A program made the translations under genes and the position numbers. DNA of 36,975 nt, taken from Clostridia bacterium (GTDB lineage Bacteria > Bacillota > Clostridia > DUPQ01). Location of the stretch: positions 1 to 36,975 of the forward strand of contig JAUUZE010000005.1 of NCBI GenBank assembly GCA_030590175.1, given 5' to 3'. This document shows positions 23,773 to 33,300 of this stretch, one piece after another; within the stretch, counting starts at the first letter, position 1, and every line of letters starts with the position of its first letter. The notes beneath the pieces were generated by a model. It made no database searches. It was given only the letters and a program-made list of their open reading frames with translations, and was not told the origin of the DNA.

Positions 23773-26676
23773 ATGCTTAGATTAGTACTTAGAAAAATAG
23801 TTAATAATAAATGGTTGGTATTATGTCTTTTGATTGGTAGTGTGTTAGCAGTAGCCGTAGTTAGTTCTATACCAATATACTCTAGTGGCATGCTACAACG
23901 TATGCTAGTAAAAGATTTTGAAACAACACAAGAGGAAACTAATATTCATCCAGCTACTTATGAATTTGTTAGCAGTTGGTCAAATCTTAATGTATTAGAA
24001 GACCGAATTAATTTATTTGAATATTATGATAGTAAAATTAAAGATGATATGTCAAAAAATATACCAATGAGTATTTTAACCGATTTTACATTATTGGAAA
24101 CTTCAAATTTTCTTTCAGTAGATATTAGAGGATGGGATCTATATTTAGAAGAAGTAGCTAAAGAAATGATGTTTCCAACTACAAGATTAAATCGTATTAA
24201 TATTTATGGTATGACAAATTTAGAAAATAATGTCAAAGTAATTTCTGGGCGAATGTATGAAAAAGAACCAATAGAAAGTATTAATTCTATAACTGGAAAA
24301 ACAGAGTTTATGTATGAAGTCATTGTTAGCTCAGAAGTCATGAAACGTAATAATTATGTTTTAAATGGAGAATATGCAATTATTGAAGCTAAAAATGATG
24401 TTGAGTATTTAGATAAGTTTAAAATTGTTGGTGTTGTTGAAATGCAAGAAGACAAATCATCATATTATACATTTGACAGTTATGGATTATATATGGATGC
24501 AGATGTCTTTTATAGCGATTTTATTAAAACAGAAGAGTATAGCCTTGATACTACTAATTGGTATTATGCATATAATTACTATGAATTATCATTAACAGAA
24601 ACCAAAGATATTTTAACTCAATATGATGAGAATGGCACATGGATTGTTAATAACCATGGATATATGAAACACAGAATGTCATTTGCTCCAATTTTACAAG
24701 ATTACATGGACCGTGCCAGTCGATTATCAGGTTTGCTTATTTTGTTAGTTATTCCCGTTATTTTAATGATTAGTTTTTATGTATCAATGATTGCACAATT
24801 GATTATGGAACAAGAAAAAAATGAAATTGCCATGTTAGAAAGTCGTGGTGCATCTAGAAAACAAATATTCAAGATTTATTTTTATGAGAGTTTATTAATT
24901 GGAGCTATTTCATTTGTTGCTGGCATTATATCGGCAATATTCCTGTGTAGATTATTAGGAGCATCAAATGGTTTTATGGAATTTGTAAACCGAGCTCAAA
25001 TGGACATTAATCTAAGTTGGGAAGCAATACTTTATGGCTTCATTTGTGCTTTATTCTTTATTATAATGATGGTATTTCCAGCTATTAAAGCATCAAAATT
25101 TACTATTGTTCAATATAAACAAGGCAAAGATATAATAAGCAAAAAACCATTTTGGCAAAAATTATATTTAGATATTATATTGCTTGCTGTGGCTTTGTGG
25201 GCACTAAATAATTACAATACATTTAAAGACAGTATTGGATTATCAGGAGATGGGCAGATTGACTATTTGATCTTCTTTGCAGTTACTTTCTTTATTTTAG
25301 GTTTAAGTTTAGTAATTATGAGAATATATCCATTACTTATTAACTTACTATTCAAATCAACTAAACGATTTATGTCACCACCTATGTATGCTGCATTTAC
25401 ATATGTAGGCCGTGGTGGTTCCATGAAACAATTTATTATGATTTTCTTGATTTTAGCTTTAGGTGTAGGAATTTTTAATGCTAATAGTGCTAGAACCATA
25501 AATGAAAACCTTGTAGATATTGTGAAGCATCAGTATGCTACTGATGTTTCTATTACCCTAAGCAATTGGATTGTAGATGAAAATGGTGAATTAGTACAAG
25601 AGGAAGGCTCTGAAGTAATAGCCAAAGATTTATTGAAATTTGAAAAAATTAAATCAAGTGAATTAATAGATACTGCTACAAAAGTTGCTAAGTATAAAAC
25701 ATTGATTAAAAAATATAGTACATATGGTGGCGCTACACTTAGCTCAACCTTGATAGGAATAACCCCAGAGGATTATGGCCGTGTAGTATGGACACGAGAC
25801 GATTTACTAACTGTTCATATTAACTTTTATTTAAATTTAATGGCATCCTATCCAGATGGTGTAATTATTTCTTCATTTACAGCGAATGAATTAGGAGTAA
25901 ATCCTGGAGATTTTCTTTCAATTGAAGTTCCTGACATAGATAATATTATTGAAGCACCTATATTAGCAATTGTAGATAACTGGCCTGGGTATAATCCTTA
26001 TACAGGGTACGATTTTGCAACAAATAGAACAGTAACAAATGATGATGTTTCATTTGGGTTTGTAGTTATGCATTATGATTTACTTTTATCAAATGCAGGT
26101 GATATTGATTACATGATTTGGATGAAAAAAAGTGATGGTGTGTTAGATAGTGAGATAAATAGCTTCTTATCAGAAAATGAAATTACTATTTCTTCTGGTG
26201 AATATGCAGACTTTGAAGTGTCTGAACAGAAAAAAGATCCAATGGTATTAGGAATGAATGGAATGCTTACATTAGATTTTATTGTCACAATGATTATTTG
26301 TGGTGCTGGATTTATAATTTTCTGGATTTTATCAATTAGGCAGAGGGTTTTACAATTTGGTATTTTTAGAGCTATGGGATTAAGCAAAAAAGAACTTATT
26401 CATATAATTTTCTGGGAGCAGTTACTAATTTCAGCAGTGGCAATAGTTCTTGGAATTGTAATTGGAGGAATATCGTCAGATGTCTTTGTTCCACTATTTG
26501 AATTAATCAGTGCACAAAGTGGACGTTTAATTGGATTTAAAGTGTTCTCGTTTAGAGAAGATTATTATAGAATTTATATAATTGTTGCAGCTATGTTAAT
26601 TATTGGTATTTCTACCATTGGACGATTCATTACTCATATTAAGATGGATCAAGCTGTTAAACTAGGAGAGGATTAA
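23773..26676 (+). CDS. Large FtsX-type ABC transporter permease, copy 1
   Basis: A 967-residue permease with about ten membrane segments. TM1 (14-36) is followed by a large extracellular domain (about 37-315). A first FtsX core follows (319-445, with VSMIAQLIMEQEKNEIAML and ESRGASRKQIFKIYFYE), two linker helices (464-517), and a helix at 552-570 leading to a second ectodomain (about 571-835). The second FtsX core ends the protein (FGIFRAMGLSKKEL), with final residues KMDQAVKLGED. These large two-core permeases differ from the 4-TM MacB type and have no single well-characterised function known to me. AGGAG precedes the ATG. The homologue at 30392 shares start, core and end motifs (KMDQAIKLGED), so the two may form a heterodimer. 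Confidence 0.88.
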   Translation: MLRLVLRKIVNNKWLVLCLLIGSVLAVAVVSSIPIYSSGMLQRMLVKDFETTQEETNIHPATYEFVSSWSNLNVLEDRINLFEYYDSKIKDDMSKNIPMSILTDFTLLETSNFLSVDIRGWDLYLEEVAKEMMFPTTRLNRINIYGMTNLENNVKVISGRMYEKEPIESINSITGKTEFMYEVIVSSEVMKRNNYVLNGEYAIIEAKNDVEYLDKFKIVGVVEMQEDKSSYYTFDSYGLYMDADVFYSDFIKTEEYSLDTTNWYYAYNYYELSLTETKDILTQYDENGTWIVNNHGYMKHRMSFAPILQDYMDRASRLSGLLILLVIPVILMISFYVSMIAQLIMEQEKNEIAMLESRGASRKQIFKIYFYESLLIGAISFVAGIISAIFLCRLLGASNGFMEFVNRAQMDINLSWEAILYGFICALFFIIMMVFPAIKASKFTIVQYKQGKDIISKKPFWQKLYLDIILLAVALWALNNYNTFKDSIGLSGDGQIDYLIFFAVTFFILGLSLVIMRIYPLLINLLFKSTKRFMSPPMYAAFTYVGRGGSMKQFIMIFLILALGVGIFNANSARTINENLVDIVKHQYATDVSITLSNWIVDENGELVQEEGSEVIAKDLLKFEKIKSSELIDTATKVAKYKTLIKKYSTYGGATLSSTLIGITPEDYGRVVWTRDDLLTVHINFYLNLMASYPDGVIISSFTANELGVNPGDFLSIEVPDIDNIIEAPILAIVDNWPGYNPYTGYDFATNRTVTNDDVSFGFVVMHYDLLLSNAGDIDYMIWMKKSDGVLDSEINSFLSENEITISSGEYADFEVSEQKKDPMVLGMNGMLTLDFIVTMIICGAGFIIFWILSIRQRVLQFGIFRAMGLSKKELIHIIFWEQLLISAVAIVLGIVIGGISSDVFVPLFELISAQSGRLIGFKVFSFREDYYRIYIIVAAMLIIGISTIGRFITHIKMDQAVKLGED

Positions 26677-26682
26677 AAGGGG
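26677..26682 (+). promoter_or_regulatory. Ribosome binding site that fixes a TTG start
   Basis: AAGGGG, overlapping the stop of the permease gene, lies 7 nt before TTG 26690. The TTG starts NYIYETKGICREF, the expected first strand of an ABC ATPase, and no nearby ATG fits. Confidence 0.7.
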
Positions 26683-26689
26683 TAATAAA

Positions 26690-27370
26690 TTGAATTACAT
26701 TTATGAAACAAAAGGTATATGTAGAGAATTTATTCAAGGTAGACAAACAGTTCATGCCTTGAAAGATATTAATATTAAGATTGAAGAAGGCGCCTTTACA
26801 ATCCTTAAAGGGACTTCAGGATCTGGTAAAACAACCTTAATGAATATATTAGGTGGACTAGACCGACCAACTAGTGGGCAAGTGTTCTTTGATAAAAAAG
26901 AACTAACCGCCATAAGTGACTCAGAACGAGATATGATAAGAAGAAAAAATATCGGCTTTGTCTTTCAATCTGTTGCATTAATATCAGTTATGGATGCTTA
27001 TGAAAATGTGGAATTTGGTTTGCGAGTATCAGGAGCTCTAAGAAAAGACTGGAAACAATTAACTAGAAACAGTTTAATTAGAGTGGGACTTGAAAAGAGA
27101 ATGAATCATAAACCATTCCAACTATCAGGTGGAGAACAACAACGTGTTGCAATATCTAGAGCAATTGCTAATAAACCTAGAATTGTATTTGCTGATGAAC
27201 CAACAGCTGAACTAGATACACATTTAGGATTACAGATTGTAAAACTCTTTAAAACTTTGGTAACAGAATCAGGATTAACTATAGTCATGAGTACTCATGA
27301 CCCAAGTATGATTGAAATTGCTGATCATGTTATTTCATTAGAGGATGGTGAAGTTATTGATGAACGATAG
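26690..27370 (+). CDS. ABC transporter ATPase, first subunit
   Basis: A 226-residue stand-alone nucleotide-binding domain of the LolD/MacB/FtsE type. Walker A is GTSGSGKTT (41-49), the Q-loop Gln93 in FVFQSVALI, the signature LSGGEQQR (145-152), Walker B IVFADEP (165-171) with D-loop AELD, and the switch His203. It starts at TTG 26690 behind AAGGGG, 13 nt after the permease stop. It powers one of the FtsX-type permeases, probably paired with the second ATPase that overlaps its 3' end. A 29-bp stretch around the signature motif is identical in DNA to the second ATPase gene. Confidence 0.95.
   Translation: MNYIYETKGICREFIQGRQTVHALKDINIKIEEGAFTILKGTSGSGKTTLMNILGGLDRPTSGQVFFDKKELTAISDSERDMIRRKNIGFVFQSVALISVMDAYENVEFGLRVSGALRKDWKQLTRNSLIRVGLEKRMNHKPFQLSGGEQQRVAISRAIANKPRIVFADEPTAELDTHLGLQIVKLFKTLVTESGLTIVMSTHDPSMIEIADHVISLEDGEVIDER
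27119..27147 (+). repeat. 29-bp direct repeat, copy in first ATPase gene
   Basis: The 29 bases that start caactatcaggtggagaaca and end caacgtgt are identical at 27119-27147 and 27843-27871, 724 bp apart. They encode the ABC signature LSGGEQQRV. Identity at silent positions exceeds what the protein motif requires. Confidence 0.85.
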
Positions 27371-28322
27371 TAGTACAAATTTATATACTGGAGAAGATGA
27401 GAATTATTATGATCCTAAAAATGTCATAACTTGTGAGAATCTTGTAAAAATTTACAAAACAAAAGATACTGAAGTTGTAGCATTACAAGGACTTGATTTG
27501 GAAATAAAATATGGAGAAATGATGGCTATTATTGGGAACAGTGGTAGTGGGAAATCTACTCTATTAAATATGATCGGTGGTCTTGATAGACCGTCAGCTG
27601 GAAAATTGATTGTTAATGGACACAATCTCCTTAGAGTTAAAAAAACTGCGCTAACAGACTATAAACGAAATACAGTAGGGTTTGTGTGGCAAAATAATGC
27701 GCGGAATCTGATTCCTTATTTATCTGCTAAACAGAATGTGGAATTACCAATGATTTTAGCTAATCGAGCTGACTTTAAGAAGCGAAGTGCAGAATTGTTG
27801 AAAATAGTTGGATTAGAAGAGCGTATGAGAAATAAACTTAGTCAACTATCAGGTGGAGAACAACAACGTGTAGCTATTGCAATAGCCATGGCTAATGAAC
27901 CTAAGATAATATTAGCCGATGAACCAACTGGAGCTGTTGACTCTGATACAGGTAAACAAATATTTAATGCTTTTAGAAAATTAAATAGAGAAACAGGTGT
28001 AACAATTATAATCGTTACACATGATAGAGGAGTTGCTAAAAATGTAGATAGAGTAGTAGCAATTTCTGATGGTCGTACATCAAGTGAGTATATTCGTAAG
28101 ATAAGCTATAAAGAAGAACTAGAAGAACTTGATAGAATGTCAGGTGTTGAAGAAAGTGATACTCATGAAGAACTGGTTGTTGTTGATAGGCATGGACGTT
28201 TAAAATTACCAGAAGAATATCTAGGAGCGACTGGTATCAGTAAAAATAGCCGTATTAAAATGGATGTAGAAGACAATAAAATCGTCATATATAGACAGAA
28301 AGATGACAATGAAGAATCATAA
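27345..28322 (+). CDS. ABC transporter ATPase, second subunit, with C-terminal AbrB/SpoVT-like domain
   Basis: The track starts at ATG 27345, but ATG 27360 (MNDSSTNLYTG) is the likelier start: it gives an 11-bp overlap with the upstream gene and leaves room for a ribosome site. In track numbering Walker A is GNSGSGKST (64-72), the signature LSGGEQQR (168-175), Walker B IILADEP (188-194) and the switch His226. A charged linker follows (about 253-275), then about 40 residues reading VVVDRHGRLKLPEEYLG to VEDNKIVIYR (277-317). This is the pattern of an AbrB/SpoVT swapped-hairpin domain (V-D-x-x-G-R-h-x-h-P, then E-D-x-x-I-h-h). In standalone proteins that fold dimerises and binds DNA. Its role here is unknown: dimerisation of the ATPase, or transcriptional feedback. 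The adaptor gene starts inside its 3' end. Confidence 0.9.
   Translation: MVKLLMNDSSTNLYTGEDENYYDPKNVITCENLVKIYKTKDTEVVALQGLDLEIKYGEMMAIIGNSGSGKSTLLNMIGGLDRPSAGKLIVNGHNLLRVKKTALTDYKRNTVGFVWQNNARNLIPYLSAKQNVELPMILANRADFKKRSAELLKIVGLEERMRNKLSQLSGGEQQRVAIAIAMANEPKIILADEPTGAVDSDTGKQIFNAFRKLNRETGVTIIIVTHDRGVAKNVDRVVAISDGRTSSEYIRKISYKEELEELDRMSGVEESDTHEELVVVDRHGRLKLPEEYLGATGISKNSRIKMDVEDNKIVIYRQKDDNEES
27843..27871 (+). repeat. 29-bp direct repeat, copy in second ATPase gene
   Basis: Second copy of the 29-bp identical stretch described at 27119-27147, again over the ABC signature motif. Confidence 0.85.
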
Positions 28323-29376
28323 AAAATATTTATTATTAATAGTACTACTTATAGTTATGTCACTACTATTTTCAGGGTGTATGTATTTTATGCCTATTGA
28401 ACGTACAATATATGAACCTGAATTATTACCTTCAGAAAAACTGATTTTGCCAACTATAAATGTTATTGAAGGTGATTTACGAATTGTATATGATAAAGAA
28501 GCTATTATTGTTGCAGACATTGAAAATACTGAAATTGTAAGTTGTACTACTCTTGGAACAATTAGCGAATTGTATGTTAAAGTTGGAGAAGTTGTTAAGA
28601 AAAATCAATTAGTGGGAATTCTTGACATGAAATCTATTAATGAACAAGTATTTAAACAAGAAATTACTGTAGAAAAAGCTAAAATGAATTATGATAGGCA
28701 ATTAGGATTATATAATATCGGAAAGATTGATTTTTACACATTAGAGTTTGCACGTTTATCTTTAGAGGCATATGAGAATTATTTATCTGATTTATATGAA
28801 AAACAAGTTGCTCATTATCTATATGCCACATCTTCTGGAACTATTGTTGAAATTTTTAAATTTGAAGGAGATCCAGCTAAAGGTGATGTGCTAAGCATTT
28901 GTCCATTAAGTAATTTTTTAATTCAATATGAAATACCAGCAACTGATAATCTTGCCCCAACAGATGCATTACTAATGAGATTGCCTAGTGGAAAGTCAAA
29001 TGATGATGGGAAAGTTAAGATTATTTATGATGGTAATCAATATACTGGCTATATTTATAGAACTTCTTCACAGTATTCATTGGCATATGATTACTTTGGA
29101 AATGACGTCTATGGTCAAATAGCTTTTACAATTTTACCAGAACAATTAGTTTTAGGAAAAACAACAACCATTAGATATGTGGAAGATGAAGCTTTTAATG
29201 TAATGGTTATTCCTATTTCAACTGTTTATCCAAATGATGATGGTACATTTTATACCTATGTAGTAGTCAACAATGAAATTGAATTTAGGATTATTGAGAT
29301 TGGAATTACTGATGGAATTTTTTATGAAGTAAAAAGTGGTCTAGTGGCAGGCGACAAAGTTTTAAAGAGTAGGTAA
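28303..29376 (+). CDS. Lipoprotein adaptor of ABC exporter, beta type, copy 1
   Basis: A 357-residue predicted lipoprotein with lipobox FSGC (Cys26; ATG 28309 is an alternative start six bases on). Adaptor layout: TISELYVKVGEVVKKNQLVG as the first biotinyl/lipoyl-like strand pair, a helical hairpin (about 120-165, EITVEKAKMNYDRQL), TSSGTIVEIFKFEGD as the second, and the C-terminal VKSGLVAGDKVLKS typical of membrane fusion proteins. It is clearly closest to the adaptor at 33394 (shared EQVF.QEI..EKA...Y and IVEIFK patterns). It overlaps the second ATPase gene by about 14-20 bp, so the two are likely translated in a coupled way. The ribosome site is weak. Confidence 0.85.
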   Translation: MTMKNHKKYLLLIVLLIVMSLLFSGCMYFMPIERTIYEPELLPSEKLILPTINVIEGDLRIVYDKEAIIVADIENTEIVSCTTLGTISELYVKVGEVVKKNQLVGILDMKSINEQVFKQEITVEKAKMNYDRQLGLYNIGKIDFYTLEFARLSLEAYENYLSDLYEKQVAHYLYATSSGTIVEIFKFEGDPAKGDVLSICPLSNFLIQYEIPATDNLAPTDALLMRLPSGKSNDDGKVKIIYDGNQYTGYIYRTSSQYSLAYDYFGNDVYGQIAFTILPEQLVLGKTTTIRYVEDEAFNVMVIPISTVYPNDDGTFYTYVVVNNEIEFRIIEIGITDGIFYEVKSGLVAGDKVLKSR

Positions 29377-29381
29377 CATTA

Positions 29382-30374
29382 ATGAATAATATAAAGAGTA
29401 AAAAAGGAATATTGTGGATTATAGGTTTATCACTTATTTTTTCACTTATTGGATGTCAGAAGGTGATTGTTAATCCTCTTACTATTCCTGAGTATATAAA
29501 AAAAGAGCCAAATTATTTAACTGAAATAATTGTTAAGGTTGATTTATACGATTCTAAAACTATATATGCAAAAGTTCATCCAATTCGCGAGGAAACCTAT
29601 TCGTTTGATTCAACTGGCTATATTGAAAGAATTATTCCAGTAAGGGGAGATGAAGTTGTAAAAGGACAATTACTAGCTATTTTAAACAATGCTGATTTAT
29701 TAAAAGAAGCAAGAGATATGGAAATCACCTATCAGGTAGAAAAATTAAAAATTGAAAAACTTCAAAAAATATATGATTCAACTGGTAGTGGAAAATATGA
29801 CTTAGATATAGCTATTCTTGATTTTAAAATTACTCAATATCAATATGACCAGTTACAAGTTCGAGTAGATGATTTGAATATTTATGCAACATTTGATGGT
29901 GTTGTTTCTGCAATTAAAGCTACTGTAAATAAATATGTTACTTCATCTAATGGGATTATTTCAGTAATTGATGAAAGTGATACATATATTTCATTTACAG
30001 ATCCTGATATACCAGGGTTAATAATTGGATCAATTGTTAACTTATATATAACTAAAGATGAAATAGTTGAAGCAACTGTTATTGATATTGACAAAAAAGA
30101 AGAAATTATTATTATTGATACTGGTATTGAAGATATACGGCTAGAAGATATTGGACAATTGTTTAAAGTTGAAATAATTTTAGATCAGGTGAATCAGGCA
30201 ATAGCAATAAAAGAAGGTTGGTTACATGAGGCTGCTGGTAGAGAGTTTGTCTATGTACTTGACAATGGAGTTATGACTGAACGGGAAATATCAAAGGGGA
30301 AACAACTTGGGGGATGGATTGAAATTTTACTTGGTCTTCAAGAAGGGGATGAGGTAATTGTTAATACTAATTAA
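29382..30374 (+). CDS. Lipoprotein adaptor of ABC exporter, alpha type, copy 2
   Basis: A 330-residue predicted lipoprotein with lipobox LIGC (Cys25). The order matches the first adaptor at 22780: GDEVVKGQLLAILNNADL, an alpha-hairpin (about 110-160), ATFDGVVSAIKATVNKYV, then a beta domain and LLGLQEGDEVIVN at the end. EETYSFDSTGYIERIIPVRG parallels NEIAYSFKYLGGTFLQFFVS of the first copy. It follows the beta adaptor after 5 nt with AGTAGG as ribosome site, and precedes the second permease by 17 nt, the same adaptor-permease order as at the start of the operon. Confidence 0.85.
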   Translation: MNNIKSKKGILWIIGLSLIFSLIGCQKVIVNPLTIPEYIKKEPNYLTEIIVKVDLYDSKTIYAKVHPIREETYSFDSTGYIERIIPVRGDEVVKGQLLAILNNADLLKEARDMEITYQVEKLKIEKLQKIYDSTGSGKYDLDIAILDFKITQYQYDQLQVRVDDLNIYATFDGVVSAIKATVNKYVTSSNGIISVIDESDTYISFTDPDIPGLIIGSIVNLYITKDEIVEATVIDIDKKEEIIIIDTGIEDIRLEDIGQLFKVEIILDQVNQAIAIKEGWLHEAAGREFVYVLDNGVMTEREISKGKQLGGWIEILLGLQEGDEVIVNTN

Positions 30375-30391
30375 TAATTACAAAACTTTTA

Positions 30392-33300
30392 ATGCTAAAA
30401 ATTGTAGTACGTAAAATCATATATAATCGATGGATTAGCATTAGTTTATTAATCTGTTGTACTTTAGCAATTGCTGTAGCAGGCGCAATTCCCATGTATT
30501 CATATTCTGTTATAAATAATAGTATATCAAATGAATTCGAAGATATGATTACCAATGGTGACGAAATTGGTATGACATATCAATTTGAAGCAAATTTTGA
30601 ATATGTTGATGAAAATCAACTATCTATTTATCAATTATATGATGAGAAGATTAATAGTACTCTAAGTAAAAAAATACATGCAGATATAATTGTTAATTAT
30701 AGTGAAGTTTCTTCAGTTAAATACAAAACAAAAAATATAAACAATCCTAATAATATTACAATTATTAGTAAAGATGTATATCAAATACCTGCAGGGTATA
30801 CTGACTTATATGTAACTGCAATTGAAAATTTTACTGAAATGGTTGGTATTTCAAAAGGACGTATGTACCAAGCAAATGATGAATATTTAGAAGTAGTTGC
30901 TACTGATGCTTTTATGAGGCAAAATAAATTTGAATTAGGTGAAATCTATGAAAATTACTTACTAGACGATGAAATCATAAAGGGAGGAACCTTTATGATT
31001 GTTGGTATTGTTTATGACAAAGATACTACAAATGGTTATTTAAACTTAACTAATCAACAAGTATATGCTGATATTAATATATTGAAATCCCAATTTACAG
31101 GTAGTGAAAGTTTTAAAATTGGTTTAGTTTCTTGGTTCTACATATATGATTTTTATACTTTTCAGTTATATAATGTGACTAAAACTGCAAAAGGATTAGC
31201 AGATAATGAACAATGGATAACTGATAATTATGGTTACCTTAGCCATCAAAGTAATTTTAATCATATAATCGCAAAATTTGAAGATAATGTGAAAAACACA
31301 TCACTAATAGTTGTTATGCTTATTATCCCAATTATATTTATGATTGCATTATATATTTCTATGATAACTAATTTATTAATTAATAATGAAAAAAATGAAA
31401 TTGCTACAATGAAAAGTAGAGGAGCTACTAAAAAACATATTATAAAAATATATTTTTATAATAGTTTACTTATCTCGATAGTGTCGTACTTTTTAGGGAT
31501 TTTGCTTGCAATATTTATCTGCAAACTGTTAGGTGCATCAAATGGATTTTTAGAATTTATTACTCGTGATGATATAGTAGTTAAAGTTAATTGGAAAGTT
31601 TTCTTATATGCTTTTATTGCATTAGTATTTTTTAATATATCAATGTTAATTCCAGTTTTTCGCTATTCAAAATATGACATAATTCAACTTAAAGCAGATG
31701 AATTACTATTTAATCACAAACCATTTTGGGAAAAAATGTATATTGATGTTATTTTATTAGCCATTTCTATTTATTCAATTATTAATTATCAAAACTTTAG
31801 GTCACTTATTACACTAACATCTGAACAGGCTTCCTATTATCCAATTTTTATAGCTGCGTCCTTTTTTATGCTTGGTAGTTGTATGCTTTTTACTAGAATT
31901 TATCCATTTATGATGAAGCTATTTAGCTCTATTGGAAAGAGAAGTAAACAAGTAACTCTATATAGCTCTTTATTATTTGCTGCACGTGGAGATAAAATAA
32001 GACAAACTGTTATGATATTTTTAATGTTTGCTGTTTGTATTGGAATTTTTAATGCTAATAGTGCCAGATCAATAAATGCAAATTTAGTAGATGAAATTAA
32101 ACATCAAAATCAAAGTGATATTATTATAAAACCAATTGACTATATTGTTAGACCTACAGAACGACGTATTTCACATACTCTAGCTGTATTAATTTATCAA
32201 GAGACAAGAATTAGACCACCATTCAATGGAGAATATTATTATTTAAAAGTATATGAAAAGGTAATGACTTTAGGTATTATACAAAATCAACGACGATTAT
32301 ATGAAGGGCTAAAAGAATATGAAAACTTTATTATGGTTACATCGATATTACAATCTCAAGGTATAACAAATTTACCAGTTGAAAGAGAAATTCCCAGATA
32401 TTTTTATAGTAGTAGTCGAGATACTGATACAAAGTTTGTTGAAAATCCTGATAATATTAATTTACAGATTTTAGGAATTAATCCTGAGGAATACTCAAAA
32501 GCTGTCTGGTATAGAGAAAACATTAATGAACATCCATTAAACTATTATTTAAGTTTATTAATAACATATCGTAATGGAATGATAATTTCTAGAAATTTAG
32601 CAGAAGAAAAGAACTTGGCTGTTGGAGATACATATCGTATTTATTTAAAAGATACAGAACGACCAATTGACTTATTCATATTAGAAATTGTAGATTACTG
32701 GCCTGGATACACTTCACAATCTAACTACAATAAGCCTTTAGATGAATATGTAAAAGATGAAGATAATATTATGGGACTTTGTGTGATGGATTATAATTTC
32801 TTAGTTTCATACACTGGTGAAAATGATTTAAAATTTATTGCTAAGAAAAAAGAGGGTGTTAAGGATAGCGAAGTAATCAGGTATATGATTGATAACAATT
32901 TAGGTGTACTTGGTTCTCATTTTACTGACTATGAAATTGAAAGCATGAAAAAAGAAGTATCAATTTACACCATGAATAGTACATTAACATTAAACTTTTT
33001 AATAAGCCTAATTATTTGTGCAATTGGTTTTGTGATTTTCTGGTCTGTATCTATTAAAAAAAGAGAATTACAATTTGGTATTTTGCGCTCAATGGGAATT
33101 ACAAAAAAAGAATTAATGTTAATTATTTTTGGAGAACAAGCTTGGGTATTTTTAATTGCTATTGTAGCTGCAATTCCCATAGGAAGTATTGCTAGTAATA
33201 TATTTATTCCAATATATTCATTTATTAATGAAAAAAATATGATGATGCTTGATTTTATTATGAAAAAAGACCCATTCGATTACATTAGTATTTATGGCAT

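Noticed and set aside
27345-27359. ATG 27345 as the start of the second ATPase
   Set aside because: GAGG abuts this ATG with no spacer, while ATG 27360 has a more plausible distance to an upstream purine-rich stretch. It is kept as the outer boundary because the choice is not certain.
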